Assembly: GCF_023006505.1 (NCBI RefSeq)
Contig: NZ_JALBGV010000040.1
Location: 1-53,612, forward strand
DNA: 53,612 nt
Direction of reading: 5' to 3'
DNA from: Neorhizobium sp. SHOUNA12A
GTDB taxonomy: Bacteria > Pseudomonadota > Alphaproteobacteria > Rhizobiales > Rhizobiaceae
This document shows, piece by piece, positions 1-7,723 of this stretch (the stretch's first letter is position 1; each line of letters opens with the position of its first letter). Below the pieces are notes generated by a model that was given only the letters and a program-made list of their open reading frames with translations, was not told where the DNA came from and did no database searches. The position numbers were made by a program, and so were the translations under genes.

Positions 1-33
1 GTACCGCGAGTTTTTGACCTTCATCCATAACTT

Positions 34-60
34 GGTGTCCACCTCTTTTAAGTGGACACC
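34..60. repeat. Perfect 9-bp inverted repeat (possible IS terminus remnant)
   Basis: GGTGTCCAC at 34-42 is the exact reverse complement of GTGGACACC at 52-60, separated by 9 AT-rich bases. Termini of the TGGACACC type are common in IS3-family elements, so two abutted or remnant IS ends are possible, but no transposase remains nearby. It could equally be a simple hairpin. Confidence 0.45.
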
Positions 61-160
61 ACATGCCAAAGCTCACTCAAATACAGAAGGTGCGGAGAAA
101 TTCGCGCTTACCGTAATTCGACAGCATACGCTAATCCGCTCGGAAAATTTAGGTTTGCGC

Positions 161-262
161 GAGGGCCTGCGCCGGTCCGCCAGGATGCAGGCCCTCAACC
201 CGACGCAAGACAAACAGGTTCAAAAAGAAGAGGGCTCGCCCGTTTTTCCCGTTCGAGCCCTC
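161..262. repeat. Two tandem GC-rich stem-loops
   Basis: The first stem pairs GAGGGCCTGC (161-170) with GCAGGCCCTC (187-196), a perfect 10-bp stem with a 16-nt loop. The second pairs GAGGGCTCG (230-238) with CGAGCCCTC (254-262), a perfect 9-bp stem with a 15-nt loop. Both begin GAGGGC and end GCCCTCAAC, so they look like diverged copies of one module. No open frame here resembles a protein. They may be an intergenic repeat of REP type or a structured RNA; the function is unknown. Confidence 0.5.
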
Positions 263-362
263 AACAGTCTCTTGGCGAGGGGGACTATCTCACAACTTCT
301 AGCTTAGTGCATCACCCAAACGGAGTACACCTTTTGGCCTATGCGCGGCGGACGCTGGGGCA

Positions 363-488
363 TCAATTGCCGGCCCCCATTCTTATCAGCCTTTCGGGCG
401 TTAATGGCTTCTCCGGAGCCTTTGCCTCAAAAATGATCTTGGCGGGTATCATCAGCAATGCGGCGAAAAACGTGACGAACGTATGCAT
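363..488 (-). CDS. Small hydrophobic hypothetical protein (41 aa)
   Basis: The gene starts at the ATG at 486-488, where a good GGGAGGA ribosome binding site lies just upstream on the minus strand. The frame is open further upstream, but that part has no binding site. The product has an N-terminal hydrophobic stretch (roughly residues 3-17, TFVTFFAALLMIPAKII), then a charged Lys/Glu/Pro-rich tail. It could be a small membrane peptide or a signal-peptide-like secreted peptide. I do not recognise a family. Confidence 0.5.
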   Translation of the reverse strand: MHTFVTFFAALLMIPAKIIFEAKAPEKPLTPERLIRMGAGN

Positions 489-655
489 GTGATCCTCCCT
501 ATGCGGGTGCCTCACGGCCCGATGTGGCGAGCATGTGCTCGGCACCAGAAACCAAGGCGGGCGAAGGCTGTTCCAGCGTCGGAAAACCAAAATCGATTAG
601 AGTGGGCCATCTACGCCTAAAGGATGCGTTCCTCCAACCTCAAAGAACATCGCCC

Positions 656-874
656 ATGAAACTCGTAGCCGACTGGCGTCGGGTGCTCAAGCGCCCGTGG
701 TCGATCCGGGCGATGATCCCCGCCGGCATCCTGTCCGGCTTAGAAGTGATCTTCTCGCTCCCTAGGTCGCCGACCGCCTCGACTATCCGCAACGGCTTGG
801 TGGGCAGGCGCCGGTGTCCTCACTCCCTGGGTCGAGCTCGACTAAAATTCACTCTGGGATTTAAGAAAGATTGA
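656..874 (+). pseudogene. Remnant resembling a small prophage holin-like protein
   Basis: From the ATG at 656 the first 35 or so residues (MKLVADWRRVLKR, then AGILSGLEV) resemble the start of small hydrophobic proteins found in rhizobial prophages next to lysis genes. After about residue 36 the sequence becomes arginine-rich and loses that character, so the 3' part is probably frameshifted or replaced. A decayed GH19 endolysin lies near 22.3 kb, so phage remnants occur elsewhere in the window. The family link is from memory and tentative. Confidence 0.3.
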
Positions 875-894
875 TCTGGGTTGAACAGTGGCTG

Positions 895-1305
895 CTACTG
901 AATGGCTGAGACCAAGCCCAAGGTCAAAGCGTAGAGCGGGACAATCCAGAGCAGAGTGGCAAAAAAGCCGGAGAACCAAAACCGCCTCGGTATATCATCG
1001 TCCGCCAGTCGCCGTATTGGCCGTCGCGGTTTCCGCGCCTCGGACATCCTCCAGAGCAGGCCGGTGAAAAACAGCCAGCTTGCAATCCCGGCAATCAATG
1101 TCGCGGTGCAGAACATCACGATGCCCAAACCGATTGCCAGTGATACGAGAAGCCCGCTGAATTCGTCGTAGTTTAGGAACGCGATGACCGCGGTGGCGAT
1201 CGCCAGGCTGACCACCAATAGGGGCCAGTGGCCCCGAACGTTGATGATGGCCTCTCTAGCTTCAGATGGCACGGCGCGCATTGCAGCCGAAATGTTAGCG
1301 TTCAA
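895..1305 (-). CDS. Hypothetical integral membrane protein (136 aa)
   Basis: The likely start is the TTG at 1303-1305, with a strong GGGAGGA site a few bases upstream on the minus strand. No ATG has comparable support. The product has about three or four hydrophobic segments: around residues 28-43 (WPLLVVSLAIATAVIAF), 50-80 (a long pair ending near WLFFTGLLW) and 113-133 (FFATLLWIVPLYALTLGLV). A basic loop rich in Arg and Lys lies around residues 88-103. It appears to be a stand-alone inner-membrane protein with no co-directional partner. No family recognised. Confidence 0.65.
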   Translation of the reverse strand: MNANISAAMRAVPSEAREAIINVRGHWPLLVVSLAIATAVIAFLNYDEFSGLLVSLAIGLGIVMFCTATLIAGIASWLFFTGLLWRMSEARKPRRPIRRLADDDIPRRFWFSGFFATLLWIVPLYALTLGLVSAIQ

Positions 1306-1918
1306 CTCATCCTCCCGATGGCATCATCTTTCCGCCGTTGGCGGAGCGCCACATTTCCAATCACCATGAGTGGCAAAAGGTTCCGGATGATGAAGATCGC
1401 TTGAGAAGTCCGAAGCTTTAGAACGCACTCCACCCGCCATGGCGTCATGAGTAGGGATCGGCTTTCGTTTCGGCGGCGGGGATGTTCATCATTCGTTTCG
1501 GCAGCGCAGAATTCCCCAGACGAAGGAAAATCAGCGAGATACGCAAATCAGCCTGCATTCCATCATCGTTTAATATCCCCATCGACCAACGCCCCTTTAT
1601 TCTCAATGGAGTGTGTTGCTCGGGGATAATTGGAAGATGACAAAGACGGAATGGGTAATGTTGGTGGTAGTGGCAATCCCGGTTTTACCGCCCCTGTTGA
1701 AGGAGGCCCGGCTTTGGTGGGAAACCTTGCGGAAGCATCGGCGAAGCGATCGCCGATGGATCGCCCGGCCGCCTGGCTAGTCTGCAGGCGAACTTGATCG
1801 CCCCTCGATTTCGTGAGCACTTTCCATCCGCGCAATTCATGGCGGACCTAGTGGATTGATCGAGACAAAGGAGTCCGGTCTGGGATTCCTTTCGGCATGC
1901 GGTGTGCGACGATACCGC
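1306..1918. other. Intergenic stretch with a possible gene-tail remnant
   Basis: No convincing gene is seen. At about 1640-1860 the plus strand reads as protein-like sequence in two adjoining frames: GNVGGSGNPG then, one frame over, GEAIADGSPGRLASLQANL, ending with a stop at 1857-1859. This suggests the frameshifted tail of an unidentified gene just before the IS630 transposase. A perfect 9-bp inverted repeat (GCATGCGGT at 1895-1903, ACCGCATGC at 1914-1922) overlaps the transposase start codon. Confidence 0.35.
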
Positions 1919-2813
1919 ATGCGTACAGGGATCATATTTGAAGTCTCGTCCGCCGACCGGGATCGGCTTGAGGCGATTATTTCCGCGGGAAGTTCGCCGC
2001 AGAAGCATGTCTGGCGGGCCAAGATCATTTTGATGAGCGGCGATGATCTCGGGACCGTCGCGATCATGGCGGCGACTGGTAAATCCAAGACCTGCGTTTG
2101 GCGCTGGCAGGAGCGCTTCATGGCCGAAGGGGTGGATGGTCTTTTGCGCGACAAGAGCCGGCCGCCCGGCATAGCGCCACTCGATACCGAGTTGGTCGAT
2201 CGAGTGGTGACGCTGACGCTGGAAACGCCGAAACAGGAAGCCACCCACTGGACCGTTCGTGCGATGGCAAAAGCCGTTGGGATCGCAGCGTCTTCGGTCG
2301 TCAAAATCTGGCACGAGCATGGTCTTGCGCCGCACCGCTGGCGCAGCTTTAAACTATCGAATGACAAGGCTTTCGCCGAGAAACTGCATGACGTCGTCGG
2401 GCTATACATCTCGCCACCAGCCCATGCCATCGTCCTATCCGTCGATGAGAAGAGCCAGATCCAAGCGCTTGATCGGACACAGCAGGCCCTGCCCATCAAG
2501 AAAGGCCGCGGTGGCACGATGACCCATGACTATAAGTGCCATGGCACCACCACCCTGTTTGCTGCTCTTAACGTTCTCGATGGTTCGGTGATCGGCCGCA
2601 ACATGCAGCGCCACCGGCATCAGGAGTTCATTCGATTCCTCAATGCTATCGAGGCTGAACTGCCGAAGGACAAGGCCGTTCATGTCATTCTCGACAACTA
2701 TGCTGCCCACAAGCAACCGAAGGTCCGTGAGAGCTGGCTCGGAAAAATCGGACAGCTGGTATAAGTGGAATTCTTGCCTGACTTTGGCTTAGATGCCGGA
2801 AACAGGAGATACC

Positions 2814-3125
2814 ATGACGAGACGACCGCGCCGGAACCATAGCCCGGTTTTCAAGGCGAAGGTGGCGCTTGCCGCCATCAGGGGCGAGCAGACGCTGGTG
2901 GAGTTGTCCCAGCAGTTCGACGTGCACGTCAACCAAATCAAGCAATGGAAAGACCAGCTGCTTGAGGGAGCGACAGACGTTTTTGGCGACGATGCCAAAT
3001 CGGAACCGGCGGCACCCACCGTCGATGTCAAAACTCTCCATGCCAAGATCGGAGAACTGACGCTGGAGAATGATTTTTTATCCGGTGCGCTCGGCAAAGC
3101 CGGGCTGCTGAGCGGAAAGAAATGA
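2814..3125 (+). CDS. IS3-family OrfA, DNA-binding transposase subunit
   Basis: This 103-residue protein starts at the ATG preceded by AGGAG at 2804-2808; an in-frame ATG at 2793 lacks such a site. The N-terminal half is a helix-turn-helix (FKAKVALAAIRGEQTLVELS, then FDVHVNQIKQWK) that recognises the IS ends. The C-terminal part is a leucine-zipper-like heptad region (LHAKIGELTLENDFLSGAL) used for multimerisation. It overlaps orfB by 4 bases (ATGA) next to an A-rich AAAGAAATG, consistent with the programmed -1 frameshift that gives the OrfAB transposase in this family. Confidence 0.93.
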   Translation: MTRRPRRNHSPVFKAKVALAAIRGEQTLVELSQQFDVHVNQIKQWKDQLLEGATDVFGDDAKSEPAAPTVDVKTLHAKIGELTLENDFLSGALGKAGLLSGKK

Positions 3126-3952
3126 TCAACCGCGCACATAAGCTGTCGGTTGTCCGTCAGGCGAAACTTCTCGGCCTCAGTCGAAGCAGCGTTTATTATT
3201 CGCCCCGTCCTGTGTCTGACGGCGATCTGGCCCTGATGCGGCGGATCGACGAGCTACATCTCGACTATCCCTTTGCCGGAAGCCGGATGTTGCATGGGCT
3301 TTTGAAGGCAGAAGGGCTTGTGACAGGGCGTCTTCATGTCGCGACGCTGATGAGGAAGATGGGTATAGAGGCGATCTACCGCCGCCCGAACACCTCGAAA
3401 CCGGCGCCAGGACACAAGATCTATCCGTATCTGCTGCGCAAGTTGGCGGTCACCAGGCCCAACCAGGCGTGGGCAATGGATTTGACCTACGTCCCGATGG
3501 CGCGGGGATTTGTCTATCTCTGCGCTGTCGTCGACTGGTTCAGTCGCCGGGTTCTGTCGTGGCGGTTGTCGATCACGATGGAGACGGCCTTTTGTATTGA
3601 AGCGGTCGAAGAGGCGCTTGCTCGGTATGGAAAGCCTGACATCTTCAATACCGATCAGGGATCGCAGTTTACTTCTACCGACTTCACGACGGTGCTGAAG
3701 AAGGCCGAAATCGCCATCTCGATGGACGGCAGGGGTGCATGGCGGGACAATGTCTTCGTCGAGCGGCTCTGGCGGACTATCAAGTATGAGGAGATCTATC
3801 TTAATGCCTATGAGAATGTCCCGCAGGCACGGGCGGGGATTGGTTGTTACATTAACTTTTACAACCAACGACGCCCGCATTCATCGCTTGACCGGCAGAC
3901 ACCGGATCAGGCTTACTTCAACGCGCTGACGCCGATGCTGGCTGCGGCGTAA
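3122..3952 (+). CDS. IS3-family OrfB, DDE transposase catalytic subunit
   Basis: The 276-residue product has the IS3 OrfB layout. An N-terminal HTH_21-like part (LHLDYPFAGSRMLHGLLKAEG) precedes an rve integrase core. The catalytic triad is visible as the Asp of AMDLTYVPM, the Asp of FNTDQGSQFTS and the Glu of DNVFVERLWRTIKYEE, followed by the family tail YNQRRPHSSLDRQTPDQAY. Length and motifs are complete. It is translated alone or as a frameshift fusion with OrfA, and acts in trans on the two ends of this element. Confidence 0.95.
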   Translation: MINRAHKLSVVRQAKLLGLSRSSVYYSPRPVSDGDLALMRRIDELHLDYPFAGSRMLHGLLKAEGLVTGRLHVATLMRKMGIEAIYRRPNTSKPAPGHKIYPYLLRKLAVTRPNQAWAMDLTYVPMARGFVYLCAVVDWFSRRVLSWRLSITMETAFCIEAVEEALARYGKPDIFNTDQGSQFTSTDFTTVLKKAEIAISMDGRGAWRDNVFVERLWRTIKYEEIYLNAYENVPQARAGIGCYINFYNQRRPHSSLDRQTPDQAYFNALTPMLAAA

Positions 3953-4327
3953 CCAAGGCGGAAATCCACTTAACAAACGCCGGGTACTGTTCAGACAAAC
4001 CGAGCCAGCTCAGTGCCTGGTTATCACGGCATCCACGATGGACCTTCCACTTCGTCCCGACTTCTTGCTCATGGCTCAACGCTGTCGGGGGCTTCTTTGC
4101 GAAACTGACCCGACGACGGCTCAAGCACGGTGTCTTTCATTCCGTCGTCGACCTGCAGGTTGCCATCAAACGCTTCATCAAAGAACACAATAAGGAACCA
4201 AAGCCATTCGTCTGGAAAGCCGACCTCAATGAGATCGTTGCGGCCGAGCCATCAAATGGAGGTCGCGGCCAACTCGCCCACAAGCTTGTAGTCCAGAAGG
4301 GCCCAAGCACACATTGTGGGACGTTGA

Positions 4328-4575
4328 ATGTTGGACCGGAAACCTTGGCAAAAGCCGATATTGCTCAAGGGCGGAAGCGGTGCGCTTAAGTTGATCTCAA
4401 CGGCCGGAGAGGCCATGGAGGCAATCGCTCCCTTCGCAGCCGCGGAGACCCGGCTTTCATTTCGGCAAGAGACGCAGTTGTCGACGCCTTGCGAGGGGTC
4501 ACAATGGAGGACCACGTCCGAAGAGGTTTTATTACTGCGATCAAGGAACTTGGCCTAGACGTCATCAGCGGATAA
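4328..4575 (+). pseudogene. DUF982-family protein gene with a frameshift
   Basis: The reading begins MLDRKPWQKPILLKGGSG and continues to ISTAGEAMEAI, then shifts frame at about 4415-4430 and continues as RSRGDPAFISARDAVVDAL, then GVTMEDHVRRGF, up to the stop at 4573-4575. The order (short beta segment, AGEAMEAI helix, RDAVVDAL helix, alpha-rich C-terminus) matches the small DUF982 proteins abundant in rhizobia, usually on plasmids and of unknown function. The single frameshift should abolish the full-length product. It lies beyond the truncated IS630 end. Confidence 0.6.
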
Positions 4576-4686
4576 CCAGACAAAGCAATCTCACCAACAT
4601 CGCTCCAGTGGTGTGAGCGCAGACAGCCATCGGAGCAATTCAGGTTGTTTTTATGGAAAAGGTTGCAGAGGTTGTAACTTTGTTAA

Positions 4687-4923
4687 ATGCCATCTGCGAG
4701 CTTGGAAAGAGAAATTTTTCGAGGCAATGCAATGCTTCCAGTGATGGTTGAACGAACGATTGATGGCGTCATCTTCCGCATGTCGGTGCGCACCCCAATG
4801 CTCGGGTATCCGATTGTCAGGTATCAGGCTCGCCGGTGCATCCAAGGGCGGGACCGGTGGGTAACAATTCCTGCGACCAATTCAGCACTCTTGGCGATTA
4901 TACGCGATGCGTTTTCCGCTTGA
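4687..4923 (+). CDS. Hypothetical protein (78 aa)
   Basis: This is a short open frame from ATG 4687; an internal ATG at 4732 is an alternative start. The C-terminal two thirds reads as ordinary protein (MVERTIDGVIFRMSV, then YPIVRYQARR and NSALLAIIRDAF). The ribosome binding site is weak. No domain or neighbour relationship is recognised. It may be a small rhizobial orphan or a fortuitous frame. Confidence 0.35.
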   Translation: MPSASLEREIFRGNAMLPVMVERTIDGVIFRMSVRTPMLGYPIVRYQARRCIQGRDRWVTIPATNSALLAIIRDAFSA

Positions 4924-4995
4924 AACCAGCGCCTAAATTTTAGTCTTTTGGGGAAGTAAGCGAGGATCTGCGGCAATCCGGACGATGGCGCCCAC

Positions 4996-5334
4996 TTATC
5001 GCACGCCAGACTGACGGACTCGCATGACCCAGTCGTCAAAATCAAGCCAATCTTTCCGCTTTGTGCCCGATGCCCTCATGAGTGCCTGCTTCCTGTGAGC
5101 CAGCTCTTCGGCGTTCGCAGATGTGGGCCAAGTGCCAAGAGCCTGCTGGATAAGGTATGCGGTTCGGATGCTCATCCCTTCCGGCGGCGGAGTTGAGACA
5201 ATGTAGTAGGCGTGATTTTGCAGGACGAATTTGATCCTCGTCGTTGGCAAGCCTAGTTCCTGTGAAATCGACGGGATGGTCCTCCCATCAGCACGCATCT
5301 TCACGATGAGGTTGTCTCGCTCGACCTTGTCCAT
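4996..5334 (-). CDS. Small helix-turn-helix hypothetical protein (112 aa)
   Basis: Residues 5-37 (ERDNLIVKMRADGRTIPSIS, then QELGLPTTRIKFV) look like a helix-turn-helix of the kind that scans 'action, degree of spacing, rule' in resolvase- or sigma-like proteins. The rest is helical with a basic segment (RASGTKRKDWLDFDDWV). I place the start at the ATG at 5332-5334 because the open frame upstream is arginine-rich and unlike protein. It may bind DNA as a small regulator; no partner gene is adjacent. Confidence 0.5.
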   Translation of the reverse strand: MDKVERDNLIVKMRADGRTIPSISQELGLPTTRIKFVLQNHAYYIVSTPPPEGMSIRTAYLIQQALGTWPTSANAEELAHRKQALMRASGTKRKDWLDFDDWVMRVRQSGVR

Positions 5335-5894
5335 GGCTGGAATATAAGCGAGTCGCGAAAGGGTATAAAGCGCAGGTGCCCGGGATTGGTGGCGCCGGCC
5401 CACCCAGGAAAGAGTGTCGCGAGAGCGTGTTCGTGGGCCGAACATTTTTGAGGGGAAATTTGCCCTCGCGACATTCAGTGAATGCCCGATGCTCCACTCG
5501 GTTCCGTGAGCAGTCCTACCGCGCTGATTGCAGAAGCGGGCGGCACGGGACCCTAGATCGTTTGGCGGTCGCGACGGAGATCCTTGGAACTGCCGAGAGC
5601 GCAGCTGGCGCTGGCGCCTTCGCTTTTGACGTCGATACTCCTTTCGGAGAAATTGATCACCTCGGCGCTGAAGTCCTAAGCTTCGAGAATAGGCCGAGCA
5701 AAGAAGAGCTCCGGCTGCGAAAGCCCGCGGTTCCGGGGATTGACGCGGGCTTTCCACTTCCTGCCGCCCGGTAATGAGGCCCCCGCATTACGGCTTTTAC
5801 CCCCACAACATGCAAGGCCCGCTCCGGCCACAGGAAGTAATCGACAAATCGGCAGAATCAGCCGAAGAGTCGATCAATGACAGGGGGACGGCGC
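5335..5894. other. Stretch without a supportable gene
   Basis: Long open frames exist on both strands here, but their translations are arginine- and proline-rich or otherwise unlike protein. A plus-strand segment near 5560-5770 (AAGAGAFAFDVDTPFGEIDH) could be a decayed coding fragment. No promoter, repeat or RNA structure stands out. Confidence 0.3.
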
Positions 5895-6122
5895 ATGAAG
5901 CGACAGGAACCGGTAATTCAACCCAAGCTTACTCCGCTGGAAGGGGCCTTGCGGCTAGTTTTGCTTATCATGATGATCTGCGCGCTACCCGCCACCTTGT
6001 TTGCCACGATGGGTGCTGCATTCGCAGAGCATCAATCGCTGCACGGGATATTCTGCCACCAAGTCAATCATGTTGGTCTCACCGGAGAGCTGCTGGCAGT
6101 TTCCGGCTGGGAAACATGGTAG
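5895..6122 (+). CDS. Small single-pass membrane protein (75 aa)
   Basis: The ATG at 5895 is preceded by an AGGGGGA ribosome binding site at a suitable distance, so it is preferred to the in-frame ATG at 5877. After a short charged N-terminus (MKRQEPVIQPKLTPLEG) there is one long hydrophobic segment at about residues 20-43 (ALRLVLLIMMICALPATLFA), then a soluble tail with two His residues and one Cys. It is probably an inner-membrane protein or has an uncleaved signal anchor. No family recognised. Confidence 0.5.
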   Translation: MKRQEPVIQPKLTPLEGALRLVLLIMMICALPATLFATMGAAFAEHQSLHGIFCHQVNHVGLTGELLAVSGWETW

Positions 6123-6152
6123 CAATCAGGGTGGCAAAGAAAGCATGCAATT

Positions 6153-6431
6153 TCAGTCGGCCACGATACCTACACGCTTGCGATCGACAACAATGGCGTC
6201 GAGCAGCGAAGTCTTGTCGTTCAAGACCGCAAGCAGCCCGTCGGTATCAGGCCAGGCCAAAGTGAAGCGATATATGGCCATCGCCCCCAATGGCTCTAGA
6301 TCCGGATCATGCCGCCGAAGTTCTTCACGCTCCGCCACGGCTTCGCGTTGGCAGTCCTCTAGAGAAGCCTCGAAGCCCAAAGAGTCGTCACTGCCCGGTA
6401 CGATCTGATACCCATATACAACCAATTCCAT
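6153..6431 (-). CDS. Rhizobial hypothetical protein (92 aa)
   Basis: The start at 6429-6431 has GGGAGA just upstream on the minus strand. The protein is acidic and soluble, begins MELVVYGYQIVPGS and contains ELRRHDPDLEPLGAMAIYRF. I recall similar short proteins across Rhizobium and related genomes, always without assigned function. It has neither membrane segments nor a signal peptide. The full length looks intact, with no direct operon partner. Confidence 0.65.
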   Translation of the reverse strand: MELVVYGYQIVPGSDDSLGFEASLEDCQREAVAEREELRRHDPDLEPLGAMAIYRFTLAWPDTDGLLAVLNDKTSLLDAIVVDRKRVGIVAD

Positions 6432-6645
6432 ACCGTCTCCCTCGGAGAATCACCCTCATAGGTATAGCCCTCTACGGTGACGGTGGAACTCCCAAAATCG
6501 GGGGGCGACGAGGATATCGGCTTAGGGGACGGAACGTTCGTCATCAGTCGCAGTTCGGGCAACAGACGCAGCGGCCCTTCCCATCCATCAGCACTTCACC
6601 GAGTCCCGCTGCGTTCCAGACTACTCCATGCATATCCTTGAACTC

Positions 6646-6668
6646 GGCCCGCTTCGGCGGGCCTTTTT
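6646..6668 (+). terminator. Intrinsic terminator with UUCG loop, plus strand
   Basis: GGCCCGC (6646-6652) pairs with GCGGGCC (6657-6663) across a TTCG tetraloop, and TTTTT follows at 6664-6668. The T-run is only on the plus-strand side, so it stops rightward transcription. No clear rightward gene ends just before it. It may serve a small transcript or a lost gene, and it also insulates the leftward gene at 6677-6913. Confidence 0.65.
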
Positions 6669-6676
6669 GGGTGCGG

Positions 6677-6913
6677 TCATTCCAGCTTCCGTTTCAGCGC
6701 CTTCAGCAGCGCGTCCACCTCGGCGTTGGCGCCGGCCGCCAGCACCAGGTTATCCGCCACATCAATAATCGCCGCCAGCACCTCGGTCTCGTCCCATCCG
6801 GCTTTCACCGCGGCCTCGATGATCTCCTGCAGCGGGATCTCGATCGCCATCTGGCAGAACAGGTGGCGGTTCTGGTCGCCGGTAGGGACGGCTGGTGAAG
6901 GAATGTCGCACAT
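6677..6913 (-). CDS. Small acidic helical hypothetical protein (78 aa)
   Basis: The conserved-looking core is MAIEIPLQEIIEAAVKAGWD, then ETEVLAAIIDVADNLVLAA and a C-terminal DALLKALKRK, predicted to be almost all alpha-helix. I recall related short proteins in rhizobial genomes, of unknown function. The start at 6911-6913 is chosen to include the segment before this core; MAIE at about 6853 is an alternative. A 41-bp near copy of its central part is found at 21332-21372. Confidence 0.6.
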   Translation of the reverse strand: MCDIPSPAVPTGDQNRHLFCQMAIEIPLQEIIEAAVKAGWDETEVLAAIIDVADNLVLAAGANAEVDALLKALKRKLE

Positions 6914-7218
6914 AGAGAGGAAGTAGAGACCTGAAGTGGAGCGGCAAGCCAAAGGCATTCTGGCAATCTGCAGGTTGCCAAGAAGCCCGACGCAGGCCTC
7001 GTGTGATCACTACGTCGGGCCTGCGGGCTGCTCCAATTGGAGGTCACCGAAGCCGCGCCGCGCGCTTCGTTTCGCGCCTCTCGCTGCTGCACGCAAGGAA
7101 ATTCCACTCGGGAAGCCGTGGCGACACCAGTTGGCTATCATACCAGAAGGTGTTGTTCGGTGTGCCCATCTCGGCCCGATATCGCAAAATTTACGCATAA
7201 GCAGCGGAAAAGGTCTTC
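6914..7218. other. Intergenic stretch with two small inverted repeats
   Basis: TGGCAA at 6961-6966 pairs with TTGCCA at 6975-6980, and CCCGACG at 6986-6992 pairs with CGTCGGG at 7013-7019. Neither is followed by a T-run. No gene is seen; short open frames here are unlike protein. Confidence 0.35.
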
Positions 7219-7665
7219 TCAAAGCACCTTTTCCATGAGGATTCCGCCAGCGCCGGGTCCCAGATCTGACCAGCCGCAAGCGAGGTAGAAGCGCAAGGCA
7301 GTTCTGGTGCTGACCAACCTGCCGAGTGATATGCCGGCGTTGCGGAGTGTGTCCTCCATCGCGGCCAATAGCGCCTTGCTCACCCCCTGGAAACGATGCT
7401 CGGGGGCTACGTAGTTGAGGACGATGCTATCGTCCGTGACGGCCCCCACGGCAGCGATCTCGCCGTCGACTTCTGCGATCCAGAGCGTTTGATGCGGATT
7501 GTCCATCATTTGTCCGACGCCTGCTTCGGTCTTGTTTTTCGTCCACTGGCTTAGGCGGCCCAAATCGTTGCCATGATCGTCAGTACAAAGGAAGGTGATC
7601 GAGGCGGTCAACACGCGGCTCATCGCCGGAATGTCTGTTGTCTTTGCTTGGCGAACGTTCACCAT
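7219..7665 (-). CDS. GNAT-family N-acetyltransferase
   Basis: The 148-residue protein has the GNAT order: an N-terminal strand-helix (MVNVRQAKTTDIPAMSRVLT), central strands with EVDGEIAAVGAV, and the acetyl-CoA-binding region after strand 4 (LNYVAPEHRFQGVSKALLAA), where the usual RGxG reads RFQGVS. The C-terminus has RTALRFYLACGWSDLG. The enzyme should transfer an acetyl group from acetyl-CoA to an amine; the substrate cannot be read from the sequence. AAAAGAAG precedes the ATG. It appears to be transcribed alone. Confidence 0.85.
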   Translation of the reverse strand: MVNVRQAKTTDIPAMSRVLTASITFLCTDDHGNDLGRLSQWTKNKTEAGVGQMMDNPHQTLWIAEVDGEIAAVGAVTDDSIVLNYVAPEHRFQGVSKALLAAMEDTLRNAGISLGRLVSTRTALRFYLACGWSDLGPGAGGILMEKVL

Positions 7666-7723
7666 CTTCTTTTCCCAGATCCATCGGCCGTTTGTCAGCC
7701 GTAACTAAAGGAATCCGCCGCCA

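Larger units (their letters stand above)
2730..4012 (+). mobile_element. IS3-family insertion sequence, apparently intact (1283 bp)
   Basis: The left end (2731-2742) and the reverse complement of the right end share GAGCTGGCTCGG over 12 perfect bases, with weaker similarity continuing inward. The flanks carry the 3-bp direct repeat GTG at 2727-2729 and 4013-4015, as expected for the family. It contains orfA and orfB in the standard overlapping arrangement, neither interrupted, so it may still be active. It is inserted in the same orientation as the IS630 transposase gene it disrupts. Confidence 0.92.
1919..4245 (+). pseudogene. IS630-family transposase gene, split by an IS3 element and truncated at the 3' end
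   Basis: The first part (1919-2729) starts at an ATG with the typical MRTGI beginning and carries the N-terminal helix-turn-helix (KSKTCVWRWQERF) and the start of the DDE domain (SVDEKSQIQALDR, VILDNYAAHK). The second part (4016 to about 4245) continues with RHPRWTFHFVPTSCSWLNAV, including the WLN motif. Removing 2730-4012 and one GTG copy joins the frame exactly as KVR-AWLSRHPRW. After about 4245 the usual C-terminal end and the right inverted repeat are missing, so the element was also truncated on the right and can no longer move by itself. Confidence 0.9.

Noticed and set aside
52..492. 146-codon plus-strand frame at the left edge
   Set aside because: It runs through both GC stem-loops, has no ribosome binding site and its residues are unlike protein; it also opposes the better-supported small gene at 363-488.
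5376..5774. 132-codon plus-strand frame
   Set aside because: Composition is mixed, there is no start signal, and it is antisense to another equally poor frame; probably degenerate DNA.
6961..7019. Two small hairpins upstream of the leftward small gene as a riboswitch
   Set aside because: Stems of 6-7 bp with long loops and no terminator or conserved motif known to me; too weak to claim an RNA element.
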